From the NCBI RefSeq assembly GCF_039394605.1, contig NZ_CP135033.1, forward strand, positions 1 to 64,000: a stretch of DNA of 64,000 nt, written 5' to 3'. Shown here piece by piece: positions 15,001 to 26,375 of this stretch (position 1 is the first letter of the stretch; every line of letters begins with the position of its first letter). A model generated the notes under the pieces. The model did no database searches. It saw only the letters and a list, made by a program, of their open reading frames with translations, and had not been told where the DNA came from. The translations under genes were made by a program, and so were the position numbers. This stretch comes from Buchnera aphidicola (Kurisakia onigurumii). Its GTDB lineage: Bacteria > Pseudomonadota > Gammaproteobacteria > Enterobacterales > Enterobacteriaceae.

Positions 15001-16605
15001 ATGGATTTATTACGTAATTTTTTTATTTTTTCTATTTTTGGAACAACATTATTTTTTTTTTCTTTTTTAAAACAAAGTTTAGGAAGTAATGAGAATTTTT
15101 TACATAAAAAACAAAATATAACATCAAGCATTCATAAAAATAAAAATAACGATTCTAACATTATAGTAAAAACAGATGTTTTAAAAGTAATTATTAGTAA
15201 AAAAGGAGGTGACATTAAACAAGCAAAATTACTTAAGTTTAACAAAAATTTGAAAACAAAATTACCAATTAAACTTTTGGATACAAATAAAAATTTTGTT
15301 TACCAAGCACAAAGTGGTTTAATTGGTCCTAATGGAATAGATAATTTTAAAAATAACAAAAGACCTATATATTCAACACAAAAAAATTTTTTTGATTTTA
15401 CAAATAGTAAAGAAAAAGAATTACGTGTTCCTATGACCATAATATCTAAAGATGGTTCTATATATACTAAAACATTTATATTTAAAAAAAAAGAATATTC
15501 AATACAAGTAGAATTTTCTATTTTTAATAATTCAAAAAAAACAATAAAAGTATCTATGTTAGGACAATTAGTTCAAACAATAAATATTAAACAACAAAAA
15601 AAAAATATTAAAAATAGTGATTCTTCTTTTCGAACGTTAAGAGGTAGTGCTTTTTCTAGTCATAATAATAAGTATAAAAAATATACATTCGATAAAATAA
15701 AAAAAGAAAAAGATTTAAATATTACTACAAAATCTGGATGGGTAGCTATGATACAAAAATATTTTGTTTCAGCTTGGATACCAAAAAATAATGGAAACAA
15801 TACTATTTATACTCATTCATGTAAAAATAATACTACCTTAATAGGATATAAATCTGATCTAATTAAAATAAAACCCAACAGCAAAACCAATATTAATTCA
15901 ATTTTATGGGTAGGTCCAGAAATACAAGAAAAAATGGCTTCCATTTCTCCATATTTAGATTTAACAGTCGACTATGGATGGTTATGGTTTTTATCTCAAC
16001 CTTTATTTAAATTATTAAAATTTTTATATTATATATTTGGAAATTGGGGTATTGCAATAATAGGTATTACTGTAATAACAAAAATTTTTATGCATCCTTT
16101 TAATAGATTACAATATATTTCTATGCAAAAAATAAAATCTTTAAACCCAAAAATTAATAATATAAAAGAAAAATATTCCTCTGATAAAAAAAAAATGACT
16201 CAAGAAATAATTAATTTATATAAAAGAGAAAATATTAATCCTTTAAGCAGTATTTTTCCAGTTTTAATTCAAATGCCTATTTTTTTATCTTTATATTATA
16301 TGTTAATGGGTTCGGTAGAATTAAGACATGCTCCATTTATATTTTGGATTCAAGATTTATCTAGTCAAGATCCATATTTTATACTACCTATCTTAATGGG
16401 AATTAGCATGTATTTTAGCCAAAATACAAATTTTTCTCAAAATCAAACAAATAATTCTACCCAAGAAAAAATAATGAAATTTTTTCCTTTTATTTTTATA
16501 ATTTTTTTTCTTTGGTTTCCTGCAGGATTAGTTTTATACTATACCGTCAGTAATATTTTAACGATATTGCAACAAAAATTATTTTTTTATAAATTCAATA
16601 AATAA
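15001..16605 (+). CDS. yidC: Membrane protein insertase YidC
   Basis: Inner-membrane insertase that acts alone and with SecYEG; in E. coli it inserts ATP synthase subunits a and c, both encoded in this window. 534 residues (548 in E. coli). One N-terminal membrane anchor is followed by a large periplasmic domain (about residues 45-310) that is lysine/asparagine-rich and diverged. The conserved five-helix core begins near YGWLWFLSQPLFKLLKF and includes GNWGIAIIGITVITK, the cytoplasmic Lys-rich hairpin, INPLSSIFPVLIQMPIF and FLWFPAGLVLYYTVSN. Confidence 0.98.
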   Translation: MDLLRNFFIFSIFGTTLFFFSFLKQSLGSNENFLHKKQNITSSIHKNKNNDSNIIVKTDVLKVIISKKGGDIKQAKLLKFNKNLKTKLPIKLLDTNKNFVYQAQSGLIGPNGIDNFKNNKRPIYSTQKNFFDFTNSKEKELRVPMTIISKDGSIYTKTFIFKKKEYSIQVEFSIFNNSKKTIKVSMLGQLVQTINIKQQKKNIKNSDSSFRTLRGSAFSSHNNKYKKYTFDKIKKEKDLNITTKSGWVAMIQKYFVSAWIPKNNGNNTIYTHSCKNNTTLIGYKSDLIKIKPNSKTNINSILWVGPEIQEKMASISPYLDLTVDYGWLWFLSQPLFKLLKFLYYIFGNWGIAIIGITVITKIFMHPFNRLQYISMQKIKSLNPKINNIKEKYSSDKKKMTQEIINLYKRENINPLSSIFPVLIQMPIFLSLYYMLMGSVELRHAPFIFWIQDLSSQDPYFILPILMGISMYFSQNTNFSQNQTNNSTQEKIMKFFPFIFIIFFLWFPAGLVLYYTVSNILTILQQKLFFYKFNK

Positions 16606-16668
16606 ATTTTTTACTTATATTTTATAATATTCAGTAAAAATTCTATAAATTTTAAAGATACTATAAAT

Positions 16669-18030
16669 ATGAATTTTGAAGATACTATTATAGCACCAGC
16701 AACTCCAGAAGGTAAATCCGGTATAGGGATATTAAGGATATCTGGTAAAAAAAGTAAAAATATTGCTCAAACAGTTTTAGGAACAATTCCAAAACCTAGA
16801 AAAGCAGTTTATTTAAATTTTTTAAATTTTGATCAATCTATATTAGATAAAGGAATAGCAATATGGTATCCAAAACCTTTTTCTTTTACTGGAGAAGACG
16901 TTTTAGAATTACAAGGACATGGAAATTTTTTTTTAATGGATTTATTAATTAAACGAATATTATTAATACCAAATGTTCGAATTGCTCAACCAGGAGAATT
17001 TACAAAAAGATCTTTTTTAAATAAAAAAATTGATTTATCACAAGCAGAAGGAATTGCAGATTTAATAAATTCTGAATCAGAATTAGAAGCACAGTCTTCC
17101 TTAAAATTAATGTCCGGTTTTTTAAAAAAATACATTTTAAATGTAAAAAAAAATATATATGAATTACAAGCTATGCTAGAAATGGATTTAAATTTTTCGG
17201 AAGAAAATTATTTAAATTTAGATATAAATAATCTTGAAAAAAAAATAAAAAATATTTTTGATATTCTACAAAAAATTAAATACACAGAATATCAAGGAAA
17301 AATATTAAAAAAAGGAATAAATATATCTATTATCGGACCTCCGAATTCAGGAAAATCAACTTTATTAAATCAATTAGCATTAAAAAAAATTGCAATCGTT
17401 ACAGAAATACCAGGAACTACCAGGGATATCTTAGAGCATCATATTAATATAAATAATATTCCATTTATTATTAGTGATACAGCTGGAATTAGAAACAATG
17501 TAGAAAATAGAATAGAAAAAATTGGAATTAAACTAACACATAAAGAAATAAAAAAATCAGACCATTTATTGATTGTTATTGACATTCAAAAATATTATAA
17601 AAATAATAAATTTTATCTTAATTTAATTAAAAAAATAAAAAATAATAAACCTTATACAGTAATACTCAATAAATCTGATTTAATTTCTACTAAACCAACT
17701 ATTAAAATAATTAATAAAAATTATTTTATTATACTATCAGCAAAAAACGGTTTAGGAATTGATATACTAAAATCACATATTGTAAAAAAATATAGTTTCA
17801 AGCAAACAAATGAAAAAATATTTTTATCTCGAAGAAGACATTTAAATATATTTAAAAAAATATATTATGAATTTTTTCAAGGAGTAAAAAATTGGAAAAA
17901 AAATAAAAATTCTGAATTATTTGCTGAAAGTTTAAGAACTATAAATATATTTTTAGAAGAAATACAAGGTAATCAATCTTCTGAAACAGTTTTAAATAAA
18001 ATATTTTCTAAATTTTGTATTGGTAAATAA
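16669..18030 (+). CDS. mnmE: tRNA modification GTPase MnmE (TrmE, ThdF)
   Basis: GTPase partner of MnmG in wobble-uridine modification. 453 residues (454 in E. coli). The N-terminal folate-binding domain (about 1-118) has GEFTKRSFLNKKIDLSQAE; the inserted Ras-like G domain has G1 GPPNSGKS (223-230), G2 PGTTRD, G3 DTAGIR and G4 NKSD; the C-terminal helical domain ends CIGK with the catalytic cysteine. E. coli G4 reads NKAD, so this is a mild variant. Keeps the ancestral rpmH-rnpA-yidC-mnmE order. Confidence 0.98.
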   Translation: MNFEDTIIAPATPEGKSGIGILRISGKKSKNIAQTVLGTIPKPRKAVYLNFLNFDQSILDKGIAIWYPKPFSFTGEDVLELQGHGNFFLMDLLIKRILLIPNVRIAQPGEFTKRSFLNKKIDLSQAEGIADLINSESELEAQSSLKLMSGFLKKYILNVKKNIYELQAMLEMDLNFSEENYLNLDINNLEKKIKNIFDILQKIKYTEYQGKILKKGINISIIGPPNSGKSTLLNQLALKKIAIVTEIPGTTRDILEHHININNIPFIISDTAGIRNNVENRIEKIGIKLTHKEIKKSDHLLIVIDIQKYYKNNKFYLNLIKKIKNNKPYTVILNKSDLISTKPTIKIINKNYFIILSAKNGLGIDILKSHIVKKYSFKQTNEKIFLSRRRHLNIFKKIYYEFFQGVKNWKKNKNSELFAESLRTINIFLEEIQGNQSSETVLNKIFSKFCIGK

Positions 18031-18112
18031 ATATTTTTGTTTATCAAAAAAAATTTACTGTATAAATAAATATTTTTATAAAATTTTTTTATTTTTTAAT
18101 TTAAAAAAAAAT

Positions 18113-18185
18113 TGCCCGAAGGCGGAATCGAACCACCGACACGGGGATTTTCAGTCCCCTGCTCTACCGACTGAGCTATTCGGGC
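18113..18185 (-). tRNA. pheT-like tRNA: tRNA-Phe (GAA)
   Basis: Read on the minus strand: acceptor GCCCGAA/TTCGGGC, anticodon loop CTGAAAA with GAA, T-arm GGTTCGATTCC, 73 nt. Closely matches E. coli tRNA-Phe. The discriminator A is followed by AT, so CCA is not encoded and must be added by Cca. Confidence 0.97.
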
Positions 18186-18270
18186 TGTTTATTTAAATAT
18201 ATATTAATTATATTAATACGTCAATTTTTTATTTATTTAATTTTTTTTATAATTATAAAAAAAAATAACC

Positions 18271-18297
18271 CTTGAAACTTTCATAAATAATCCATAT
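18271..18297 (+). promoter_or_regulatory. Sigma-32 heat-shock promoter of groESL
   Basis: CTTGAAA (18271-18277, preceded by CC), 14-bp spacer, CCATAT (18292-18297). This matches the E. coli sigma-32 pattern CTTGAAA-N11-16-CCCCATNT except for the two leading Cs of the -10 element. It stands 85 bp before groES, and rpoH is intact at 24552-25412. The strongest promoter call in the window. Confidence 0.8.
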
Positions 18298-18381
18298 ATA
18301 AATATGTATAACCAATACAAAATAAGTTTTATAAAATAGTTAAAATTTTTTAAAACAGATGATTACAAGGAGATTTAAAAA

Positions 18382-18675
18382 ATGAATATTCGTCCATTAC
18401 ACGATCGAATTATCATTAAACGTAACGAAATTGAATCTAAATCCGCTGGAGGTATAGTTTTAACAGGATCGGCAGCCGGAAAATCCAATAGAGGAACAAT
18501 TATCGCTGTAGGAAATGGGCGAATTTTAGATAATGGAAGTATAAAACCATTAGATGTTAAAGTAGGCGATACAGTAATATTTAATGAAAGTTATGGAGCT
18601 AAAACTGAAAAAATTGATAATGAAGAAGTATTAATTTTAACGGAAAGTGATATTTTAGCAATTGTAGAAGAATAA
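18382..18675 (+). CDS. groES: Co-chaperonin GroES (Hsp10)
   Basis: Heptameric lid of the GroEL folding chamber. 97 residues, as in E. coli. [14 protein letters not shown], the mobile loop [15 protein letters not shown] (about 20-34) and the C-terminal beta strand [13 protein letters not shown] are intact. Strong AAGGAGA ribosome-binding site. Followed by groEL after 51 bp. Codon quality and conservation are much better than average here, in keeping with the massive GroEL expression known in Buchnera. Confidence 0.99.
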   Translation: MNIRPLHDRIIIKRNEIESKSAGGIVLTGSAAGKSNRGTIIAVGNGRILDNGSIKPLDVKVGDTVIFNESYGAKTEKIDNEEVLILTESDILAIVEE

Positions 18676-18699
18676 TATTCAATTCTTTTTATTTACTAA

Positions 18700-20370
<1,671 letters not shown>

Positions 20371-20476
20371 TTTAATTTTAAAAAATATAATTTAGTTTTT
20401 AAAAAATATATTAAAAAAAAATTTTTTTTTAAAATATATAAAAAATTTTTAAATTGAACATTTATATTAATATTTT

Positions 20477-20503
20477 ACCTTCAGATAGTAAAAATCTGGA
20501 GGT
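20477..20503 (+). terminator. Hairpin after groEL, probable terminator
   Basis: ACCTTCAGAT and ATCTGGAGGT form a 10-bp stem (one G-U pair) around the loop AGTAAAA, 107 bp after the groEL stop. Only a weak T content follows, so it could also protect the groESL mRNA 3' end or belong to the efp leader. The G+C-containing stem stands out from its surroundings. Confidence 0.55.
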
Positions 20504-20594
20504 ACTAATAAAATAATAAAAATAAATACTAAAATTTATATACAAAAATAATTAATTTCAAAAAAAAAAAAAATAAAATAAAAAAATAAAAAAT

Positions 20595-21173
20595 ATGGTA
20601 CTATATTATAGTAATAGTTTTAAAAAAGGAATAAAAATTGTTTTTTCAAATATTCCTTATATTATAGAAAATAGTGTATTTGTAAAACCAGGAAAAGGAC
20701 AATCGTTTGTTAGAACAAAACTACGAAACATTTTTTCAGGAAAATTAATTGATAAAACATTTAAATCCACTGACTCATTTGAAAGCGCAGATATAAATAC
20801 TACTAAATTAATTTATTTATATAGAAATAAAGATACATGGTTTTTTATGGATAAAAAAAATTTTGAACATTTTTCAGTAAATAAAATAATTATTGGAAAC
20901 CTAAATAAATGGATAATAAAACAAAATACTTACACAGCACATATTTGGAAAAACAAAATAATTTCTATACATAAAAATAATTTTGTAAATTTAAAAGTTA
21001 TTAATTTCGTTTATAATATAAAAGGTAATTCAATTAATTCAGGAAATAAATTAGCTGAATTAGAAACTGGAGTTAAAGTAAAAATACCATTATTTATTGA
21101 AATTGGAGATATAATTAAAGTAGATACAAGATCAGAAGAATATATATCTAGAATTACAAAAAAATCTGATTAA
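20595..21173 (+). CDS. efp: Elongation factor P
   Basis: Relieves ribosome stalling at consecutive prolines. 192 residues (188 in E. coli). Three OB/KOW-like domains are visible; the tip lysine is Lys34 in VKPGKGQSF, the residue beta-lysylated by EpmA/EpmB in E. coli (neither gene is in this window). KTFKSTDSFESADI and the C-terminal signature IEIGDIIKVDTRSEEYISR confirm the family. Close to groESL, as in E. coli. The start is preceded by a poly(A)-rich leader without a clear Shine-Dalgarno. Confidence 0.97.
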   Translation: MVLYYSNSFKKGIKIVFSNIPYIIENSVFVKPGKGQSFVRTKLRNIFSGKLIDKTFKSTDSFESADINTTKLIYLYRNKDTWFFMDKKNFEHFSVNKIIIGNLNKWIIKQNTYTAHIWKNKIISIHKNNFVNLKVINFVYNIKGNSINSGNKLAELETGVKVKIPLFIEIGDIIKVDTRSEEYISRITKKSD

Positions 21174-21254
21174 AATAAACTTTTTTTTAAAAAAAATAAA
21201 CACAAATTCTATTTTCATTAAAAATTAATATTGAAAAAAATATTTTTAATGAAA

Positions 21255-21995
21255 TTAATATTCATTTCCTTTAACATTCTTTCTATAACTATCCCATTCA
21301 AAAGTCAACCACAAACTATTTCCTAATCTCATCCTATCAATAACCCTTTCTCCTAATAGAGATTTCATTCCTTTATGATCTAAATTTGATAACATTCCAG
21401 TAGATCTTTTAGAAGAAGATCTTCGATCTACTATTTGGTTAATAATAACTTTTTCATATCTTGATTCTGTCTGCATTCCAATTTCATCAATCATTAATAA
21501 ATCAACAGAACTAAAATCATGCAATAGATTCTCTTCAGTAACATTACTAGTACCATTAAAAGTACCTTTCATATGTGACATTAAATCTGCTACTGTAACA
21601 ATTAAAACAGTTTTTCCATTTATAATTAAATAATTTCCAATAGCTGAAGCTAAATGATTTTTTCCTGTACCAGGTCTTCCTGAAAAAATAAAACTTGCTA
21701 TATTTCCATTAAATTCTTCAGCATATCGTTTAGCAGCAGATAACACTCTTTGATGACCTTGATGTTCTATTTTATAATTATCAAAAGAACAATTAATATA
21801 TAATTCTCGTATTCCTGAACGACCTAAAATTCTTTGCATTTTCATAGCTTGATTTTCTCTTAATATTGATTCGGAAGATATACGACCTTCTTCTTGATTC
21901 CATGCTAATAAATCTGATTCTGTATTGAATTTCGGTTGAACATTATTTGGTATTAATCTCTGTAATCTTTTTAAAAAATTTTTTTGATTTTTCAT
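21255..21995 (-). CDS. dnaC: DNA replication protein DnaC (helicase loader)
   Basis: AAA+ ATPase that loads the DnaB helicase at oriC and restart sites. 246 residues (245 in E. coli). Walker A GRPGTGKN (106-113), Walker B LLMIDEIG, and the arginine-finger region INQIVDRRSSSKR match E. coli closely; the C-terminus reads NSLWLTFEWDSYRKNVKGNEY. Its ATG overlaps the last base of the dnaT stop (TAATG), so translation is coupled. Retained with dnaT as a pair, as in E. coli. Confidence 0.98.
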   Translation of the reverse strand: MKNQKNFLKRLQRLIPNNVQPKFNTESDLLAWNQEEGRISSESILRENQAMKMQRILGRSGIRELYINCSFDNYKIEHQGHQRVLSAAKRYAEEFNGNIASFIFSGRPGTGKNHLASAIGNYLIINGKTVLIVTVADLMSHMKGTFNGTSNVTEENLLHDFSSVDLLMIDEIGMQTESRYEKVIINQIVDRRSSSKRSTGMLSNLDHKGMKSLLGERVIDRMRLGNSLWLTFEWDSYRKNVKGNEY

Positions 21996-22558
21996 TATTT
22001 ATCTCTAAATCCATCTGGTATTTTTTGATCTGGAGTAGCAACTTCATTGATGTCTCTTTTGTATTTATTGACACTATATAAAATTGATCTACTTTTTTTA
22101 ATACTATGCGCTAATTTTTGTTGCCATTGAATATGATAAAAAAAACGACCTTCTGCTTTCCAATAAGATATAAAAGATGCAATTTCTCCTTGCGTAGGAA
22201 AATTTTTTAAATTGATACCCCAAATTGCAGATTTTTTTAAAAAATCTTTATCAGGCATCCATTTTTCATGAATTTGAAATTTTCCATGTAAATTAATTTT
22301 ATTATATTCTAATTGTTCTATTTTGTTTAAATTCTGAAATATTTTTTTTGTAAAAATAATATTATCTTTTTTTTTATTATTATTTATTAAAGATAAAGAT
22401 TTCATTTGCTGAGGAGTTAAAATATACATAATAGTTTTTTTTTGATCCTTTATTTCTATAATTTTATTTTTAGAATATTTTATTATTTTTTTATAATTAT
22501 TAGAAAAAACATCTAAAGTAATCTGATAAAAAGGTTTAAATTTATTAATTGATGACAA
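21995..22558 (-). CDS. dnaT: Primosomal protein DnaT (primosomal protein I)
   Basis: Acts with PriA/PriB in primosome assembly for replication restart and delivers the DnaB-DnaC complex. 187 residues (179 in E. coli). The N-terminal half has diverged to Lys/Asn-rich sequence, but the C-terminal DNA-binding part is unmistakable: ASFISYWKAEGRFFYHIQWQQKLA, then KRDINEVATPDQKIPDGFRD at the very end. Directly upstream of dnaC with a one-base overlap. The conserved C-terminal half suggests function is retained. Confidence 0.93.
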   Translation of the reverse strand: MSSINKFKPFYQITLDVFSNNYKKIIKYSKNKIIEIKDQKKTIMYILTPQQMKSLSLINNNKKKDNIIFTKKIFQNLNKIEQLEYNKINLHGKFQIHEKWMPDKDFLKKSAIWGINLKNFPTQGEIASFISYWKAEGRFFYHIQWQQKLAHSIKKSRSILYSVNKYKRDINEVATPDQKIPDGFRDK

Positions 22559-22595
22559 TTTAATATTCCTGTAAAATATGTATTGATAAAATGTT

Positions 22596-23168
22596 TTAAT
22601 TTTTATTTATATACAAACTATATATTGTAGTACCAGATTTTTTTTTTTTATATAAAATCCATGTTTCTGGGATTTTTATAGTTGAATTTTTATATGAATA
22701 TTCTATATATATTAATGTATTTTTTTTCGTGTACTTTTTTGTATATAAAAAAAATATTGTTTGATTAATTAAATTTAGATGAAAAGGTGGATCAATAAAA
22801 ATTATATCGTATTTAAAATTATTTTTTTGTAACCAATGTAATGTATTTGTATAAATTATTTTTAAATTTTGAATTGATAATTTTTTTAAATTACTTTTTA
22901 TAGATAAAAAATTTTTTTTTTTATTTTCTAAAGATACAACTGATGATGCATTTCGTGATATTGCTTCTATTCCCAATATTCCACTTCCAGAAAAACAATC
23001 CAAACAATTTGATCCAATTATATGTGGATCTAACCAATTAAATAATGTTTCACGAATTATAGAAGTAGTAGGTCTCATATCTTTATTATAAAAAGCATGT
23101 ATTTTTCTAGAACCAAATTTTCCGCTAATAATACGAAGATATATTTTTTTTTGTAATTTTTTTCTCAT
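22596..23168 (-). CDS. rsmD: 16S rRNA (guanine(966)-N2)-methyltransferase RsmD
   Basis: Methylates G966 of 16S rRNA in the 30S subunit. 190 residues (198 in E. coli). N-terminal RIISGKFGSRKI and RPTTSIIRETLFNWL, SAM motif I CLDCFSGSGILGIEAISR, and catalytic motif IV DPPFHL are present. The C-terminal third is drifted and rich in Lys/Tyr. Divergently placed from ftsY, as in E. coli (yhhF-ftsY). Confidence 0.95.
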   Translation of the reverse strand: MRKKLQKKIYLRIISGKFGSRKIHAFYNKDMRPTTSIIRETLFNWLDPHIIGSNCLDCFSGSGILGIEAISRNASSVVSLENKKKNFLSIKSNLKKLSIQNLKIIYTNTLHWLQKNNFKYDIIFIDPPFHLNLINQTIFFLYTKKYTKKNTLIYIEYSYKNSTIKIPETWILYKKKKSGTTIYSLYINKN

Positions 23169-23330
23169 ATTTTATATAATTTTTTATTGTATTATAATTT
23201 TTTATTTTATATGTATAATACATATATTAATTAAAAAAATTATTACATAATATAATATTACAATATTAAAAATATTTTTTACAATTTTTTTTAATAAAAT
23301 AAAAATTTTTATAATTTAATAGGAGAAAAA

Positions 23331-24383
23331 ATGTCAAAAAAAAAAAGTTTTTTTGATTTTTTAAATTTTAAGAAAAAAAAAAATATAAAAAATAAAACAA
23401 AGATCATAAAAAACAGTGATGTAATTAAAAATATAAATATTAAAAATAATAATAAAACGAATACTGGATTATTTAATAATCTAAAATCCAAATTAAAAAA
23501 TACTCGAAATAAAATAAATGATAAAATAATAAATTTATTTTTTAAAAAAAAAAATATAGATTTAAATATTTTTTTCAAAAAATTAGAAGAAGAATTATTA
23601 TTATCTGATATAGGAATTAATACTACTGTAAAAATTATAGAAAATCTTAAAAAATATTCACAAAAAAATAATATTTCAGAAAAAAAAGAGCTTTATATTA
23701 TTCTTAAAAAAATTTTATTTAATATTATCAAAAATGTTTCTATTCCTTTAGAATATAACTCTAAAAAACCATTTTTAATTTTAGTAATTGGAGTTAATGG
23801 TTCAGGAAAAACAACATCTATAGGAAAATTATCTAATTATTATATCAAAAAAAAAAATAAGAGTGTAATTCTAGCAGCTGGAGACACTTTTAGAGCTGCA
23901 GCAATAAAACAATTATCTATTATTGCACAAAAAAATAATATTCCTATTATTTCTCACAAAAATAAATCAGATTCTGCTTCAGTAATATTTGATGCTTTTA
24001 AATCAGCTCAATCAAAAAATATTGATATAGTAATTGCAGACACAGCTGGTCGTTTACATAATAAAAAAAACTTAATGGAAGAGTTAAAAAAAATAATTCG
24101 TGTTACAAAAAAAATAGATATTCAAGCTCCTCATGAAATTATGTTGGTTATAGATGCTACAAGTGGTCAAAACGTTTTAGAACAAGTTTATTCCTTTAAA
24201 AAATACGTAGAAGTTACTGGTTTAATGATTACAAAATTAGATGGAACGGCAAAAGGAGGAGTAGTATTTTCTATTTCTAATCAATATTCTATTCCCATTC
24301 GCTATATTAGTATAGGAGAAAATGAAGAAGACATAGAAATATTTAAACCTAATAAATTTATTGATTCTTTATTTACAGATTAA
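23331..24383 (+). CDS. ftsY: Signal recognition particle receptor FtsY
   Basis: GTPase receptor that docks SRP-ribosome complexes at the membrane. 350 residues against 497 in E. coli: the long acidic A domain is gone, replaced by about 70 Lys/Asn-rich residues, and the protein is essentially an NG domain. P-loop GVNGSGKT (154-161), AAGDTFRAAA, DTAGRL and TKLDGTAKGG are intact. A GGAG stands before the ATG. In E. coli ftsE and ftsX lie between ftsY and rpoH; both are absent here. Confidence 0.97.
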   Translation: MSKKKSFFDFLNFKKKKNIKNKTKIIKNSDVIKNINIKNNNKTNTGLFNNLKSKLKNTRNKINDKIINLFFKKKNIDLNIFFKKLEEELLLSDIGINTTVKIIENLKKYSQKNNISEKKELYIILKKILFNIIKNVSIPLEYNSKKPFLILVIGVNGSGKTTSIGKLSNYYIKKKNKSVILAAGDTFRAAAIKQLSIIAQKNNIPIISHKNKSDSASVIFDAFKSAQSKNIDIVIADTAGRLHNKKNLMEELKKIIRVTKKIDIQAPHEIMLVIDATSGQNVLEQVYSFKKYVEVTGLMITKLDGTAKGGVVFSISNQYSIPIRYISIGENEEDIEIFKPNKFIDSLFTD

Positions 24384-24551
24384 TAAAAATGTTTATAAAA
24401 TTTAAAAATATAAATACCAAAAATATAATTAATAAAAAATATTTTTATCAAAAACATAAAAATATATTCTTTGATTTATATTTTTTGTTAAAGTATTATA
24501 AAAAAAGTAAAAATTTTTTTTTAAAAAATAATTTTTTTATAAGAGATCAAA

Positions 24552-25412
24552 ATGATTAAAAAAATGCAAAAATTATCCTGTAAGTCTTTAGATAACTTAG
24601 ATGCATATATTCGATCAGCTTATTCATGGCCCATGCTATCTTTAAAAGAAGAAAAATCACTCACCCATCTCTTATATTATAAAAGTGATTTAAAAGCAGC
24701 AAAAACTTTAATACTATCTCATTTACGTTTTGTTATTCATATATCCAAAAATTATTCAGGATACGGATTATTACAAGCTGATTTAATACAAGAAGGAAAT
24801 ATAGGTTTAATGAAAGCTGTTAAAAAATTCAACCCTGAAGTAGGTGTACGATTAGTTTCTTTTGCTATTCATTGGATAAAATCAGAAATACACGAATATG
24901 TATTACGAAATTGGAGAATTGTAAAAGTTGCAACTACTAAATCTCAAAGAAAATTATTTTTTAATTTACGAAAAAATAAAAAAAGAATTGGATGGTTTAG
25001 CGAAAATGAAATAAAAAGCGTTGCTAAAGAATTAGGTGTTAGTACAAAAGATGTTAGAGAAATGGAATCGAGAATGTCTGCTCAAGATATTGCATTTAAT
25101 CCAAACCCTGAAGAAAAATATTATGATAATAAACAAATAAATATAAATTTTTCACATTTAAATGACTATAATTCAAATTTTGCAAGAAATTTAGAAGAAG
25201 ATAACTGGGATATACATAATACTAATAAATTAAATAATGCTTTATTAATACTAGATAAAAGAAGTCGTGATATTATTCATTCCCGTTGGTTAAATAAAAA
25301 TAAAAAAATTACTTTACAAAAAATTGCAAACAATTATGGAATTTCTGCAGAACGTGTTAGACAATTAGAAAAAAATGCAATGAAAAAATTAAAAATAGCA
25401 ATTGAAAGTTAA
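24552..25412 (+). CDS. rpoH: RNA polymerase heat-shock sigma factor RpoH (sigma-32)
   Basis: Directs RNA polymerase to heat-shock promoters such as the one before groES here. 286 residues (284 in E. coli), collinear throughout. Region 2 ([23 protein letters not shown]), the RpoH box [14 protein letters not shown], which in E. coli is needed for sigma-32-specific function, and region 4.2 [18 protein letters not shown] are intact. With rpoD (49495-51330) the window encodes two sigma factors. No leader thermosensor was resolved by eye. Confidence 0.98.
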   Translation: MIKKMQKLSCKSLDNLDAYIRSAYSWPMLSLKEEKSLTHLLYYKSDLKAAKTLILSHLRFVIHISKNYSGYGLLQADLIQEGNIGLMKAVKKFNPEVGVRLVSFAIHWIKSEIHEYVLRNWRIVKVATTKSQRKLFFNLRKNKKRIGWFSENEIKSVAKELGVSTKDVREMESRMSAQDIAFNPNPEEKYYDNKQININFSHLNDYNSNFARNLEEDNWDIHNTNKLNNALLILDKRSRDIIHSRWLNKNKKITLQKIANNYGISAERVRQLEKNAMKKLKIAIES

Positions 25413-25471
25413 ATTTTATAATCATAATTTTTTATATAACTATTTATTATACACAAAAGAGATATTTATAC

Positions 25472-26275
25472 ATGTATCAAGTAATTGTATGCGATTTAGA
25501 TGGAACCTTGTTAGATACCAATTATCATATTAATGAATATACTAAAAAAATATTAAAAAAAGTTGTAATGGAAAAAAATATTCACCTCATTATAGCTACT
25601 GGTAGAAATTATATTGATGCAAAAAAAGTACTAAATGAAATAGGAGTTTCAGGTTTTATTATTTCTTGTAATGGTTCAGAAATATATAATAAAGAAAAAA
25701 ATAAAATATTTAACTGCTATATCAATGAAAAAACAACTTATAGATTATGTAAAATTGCGTATTTAGAAAAAGAAATTACTACACAAATATATTATAATAA
25801 TAAATGGTATGTACAAAATTATTTTGTTCATAATCCAAAATTACAAGCATCTTTTTCAATGAAAAGAATAGGATATAAACCTATTTTTTTTAAAAATAAA
25901 CCAGTGAATAAAGTATTTTTTACATCCAATAATAAAAATAAATTAAAAAAATTAGAAAAACAAATTCATCAAGAATTACATTCTCAAATAGAATCATTTT
26001 TTTCTAGTAATTATTGTTTAGAAATAACTGAAAAATTAGTCACGAAAGGAACCGCATTAGAATTTATTTCAAAAAAATGTTTATATATTCCTCTTGAAAA
26101 ATTCATGTCCTTTGGAGATGGTATGAATGATAAAAGTATGCTATCAATATCAGGAAAAAGTTTTATCATGAAAAATGCGGATCCAATTTTAAAAAAAAAA
26201 TTACCTAATATAGAAATCATCGAAAGCAATAAAAACAATGGTGTTGCTGTATGTATTAAACGATATTTTCTATAA
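25472..26275 (+). CDS. yigL: HAD-superfamily (Cof-type) phosphatase YigL
   Basis: Sugar-phosphate or pyridoxal-phosphate phosphatase by homology to E. coli YigL; the in vivo substrate is uncertain. 267 residues (266 in E. coli), starting MYQVIVCDLDGTLLDT. HAD motif I DLDGTLLDT (nucleophile Asp and acid/base Asp), motif II-like ATGR, and motif III/IV FGDGMNDKSML are intact with a Cof-type cap between. Retains its E. coli neighbourhood near metR-metE, although pldB, rhtB/C and others between them are lost and metR itself is a fossil downstream. Confidence 0.93.
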   Translation: MYQVIVCDLDGTLLDTNYHINEYTKKILKKVVMEKNIHLIIATGRNYIDAKKVLNEIGVSGFIISCNGSEIYNKEKNKIFNCYINEKTTYRLCKIAYLEKEITTQIYYNNKWYVQNYFVHNPKLQASFSMKRIGYKPIFFKNKPVNKVFFTSNNKNKLKKLEKQIHQELHSQIESFFSSNYCLEITEKLVTKGTALEFISKKCLYIPLEKFMSFGDGMNDKSMLSISGKSFIMKNADPILKKKLPNIEIIESNKNNGVAVCIKRYFL

Positions 26276-26375
26276 AATTTTTTTATATTAAAAAATATAT
26301 ATTTATGAAATATTTTTTATAAAAATATTTATTTTTATAATTTTTTAATTTTTTTACAATTATTTTATTTCATAT

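Noticed and set aside
25447-25455. TTATACACA, a DnaA-box match between rpoH and yigL
   Set aside because: A single isolated match with no cluster or A+T-rich unwinding context distinct from background; expected by chance.
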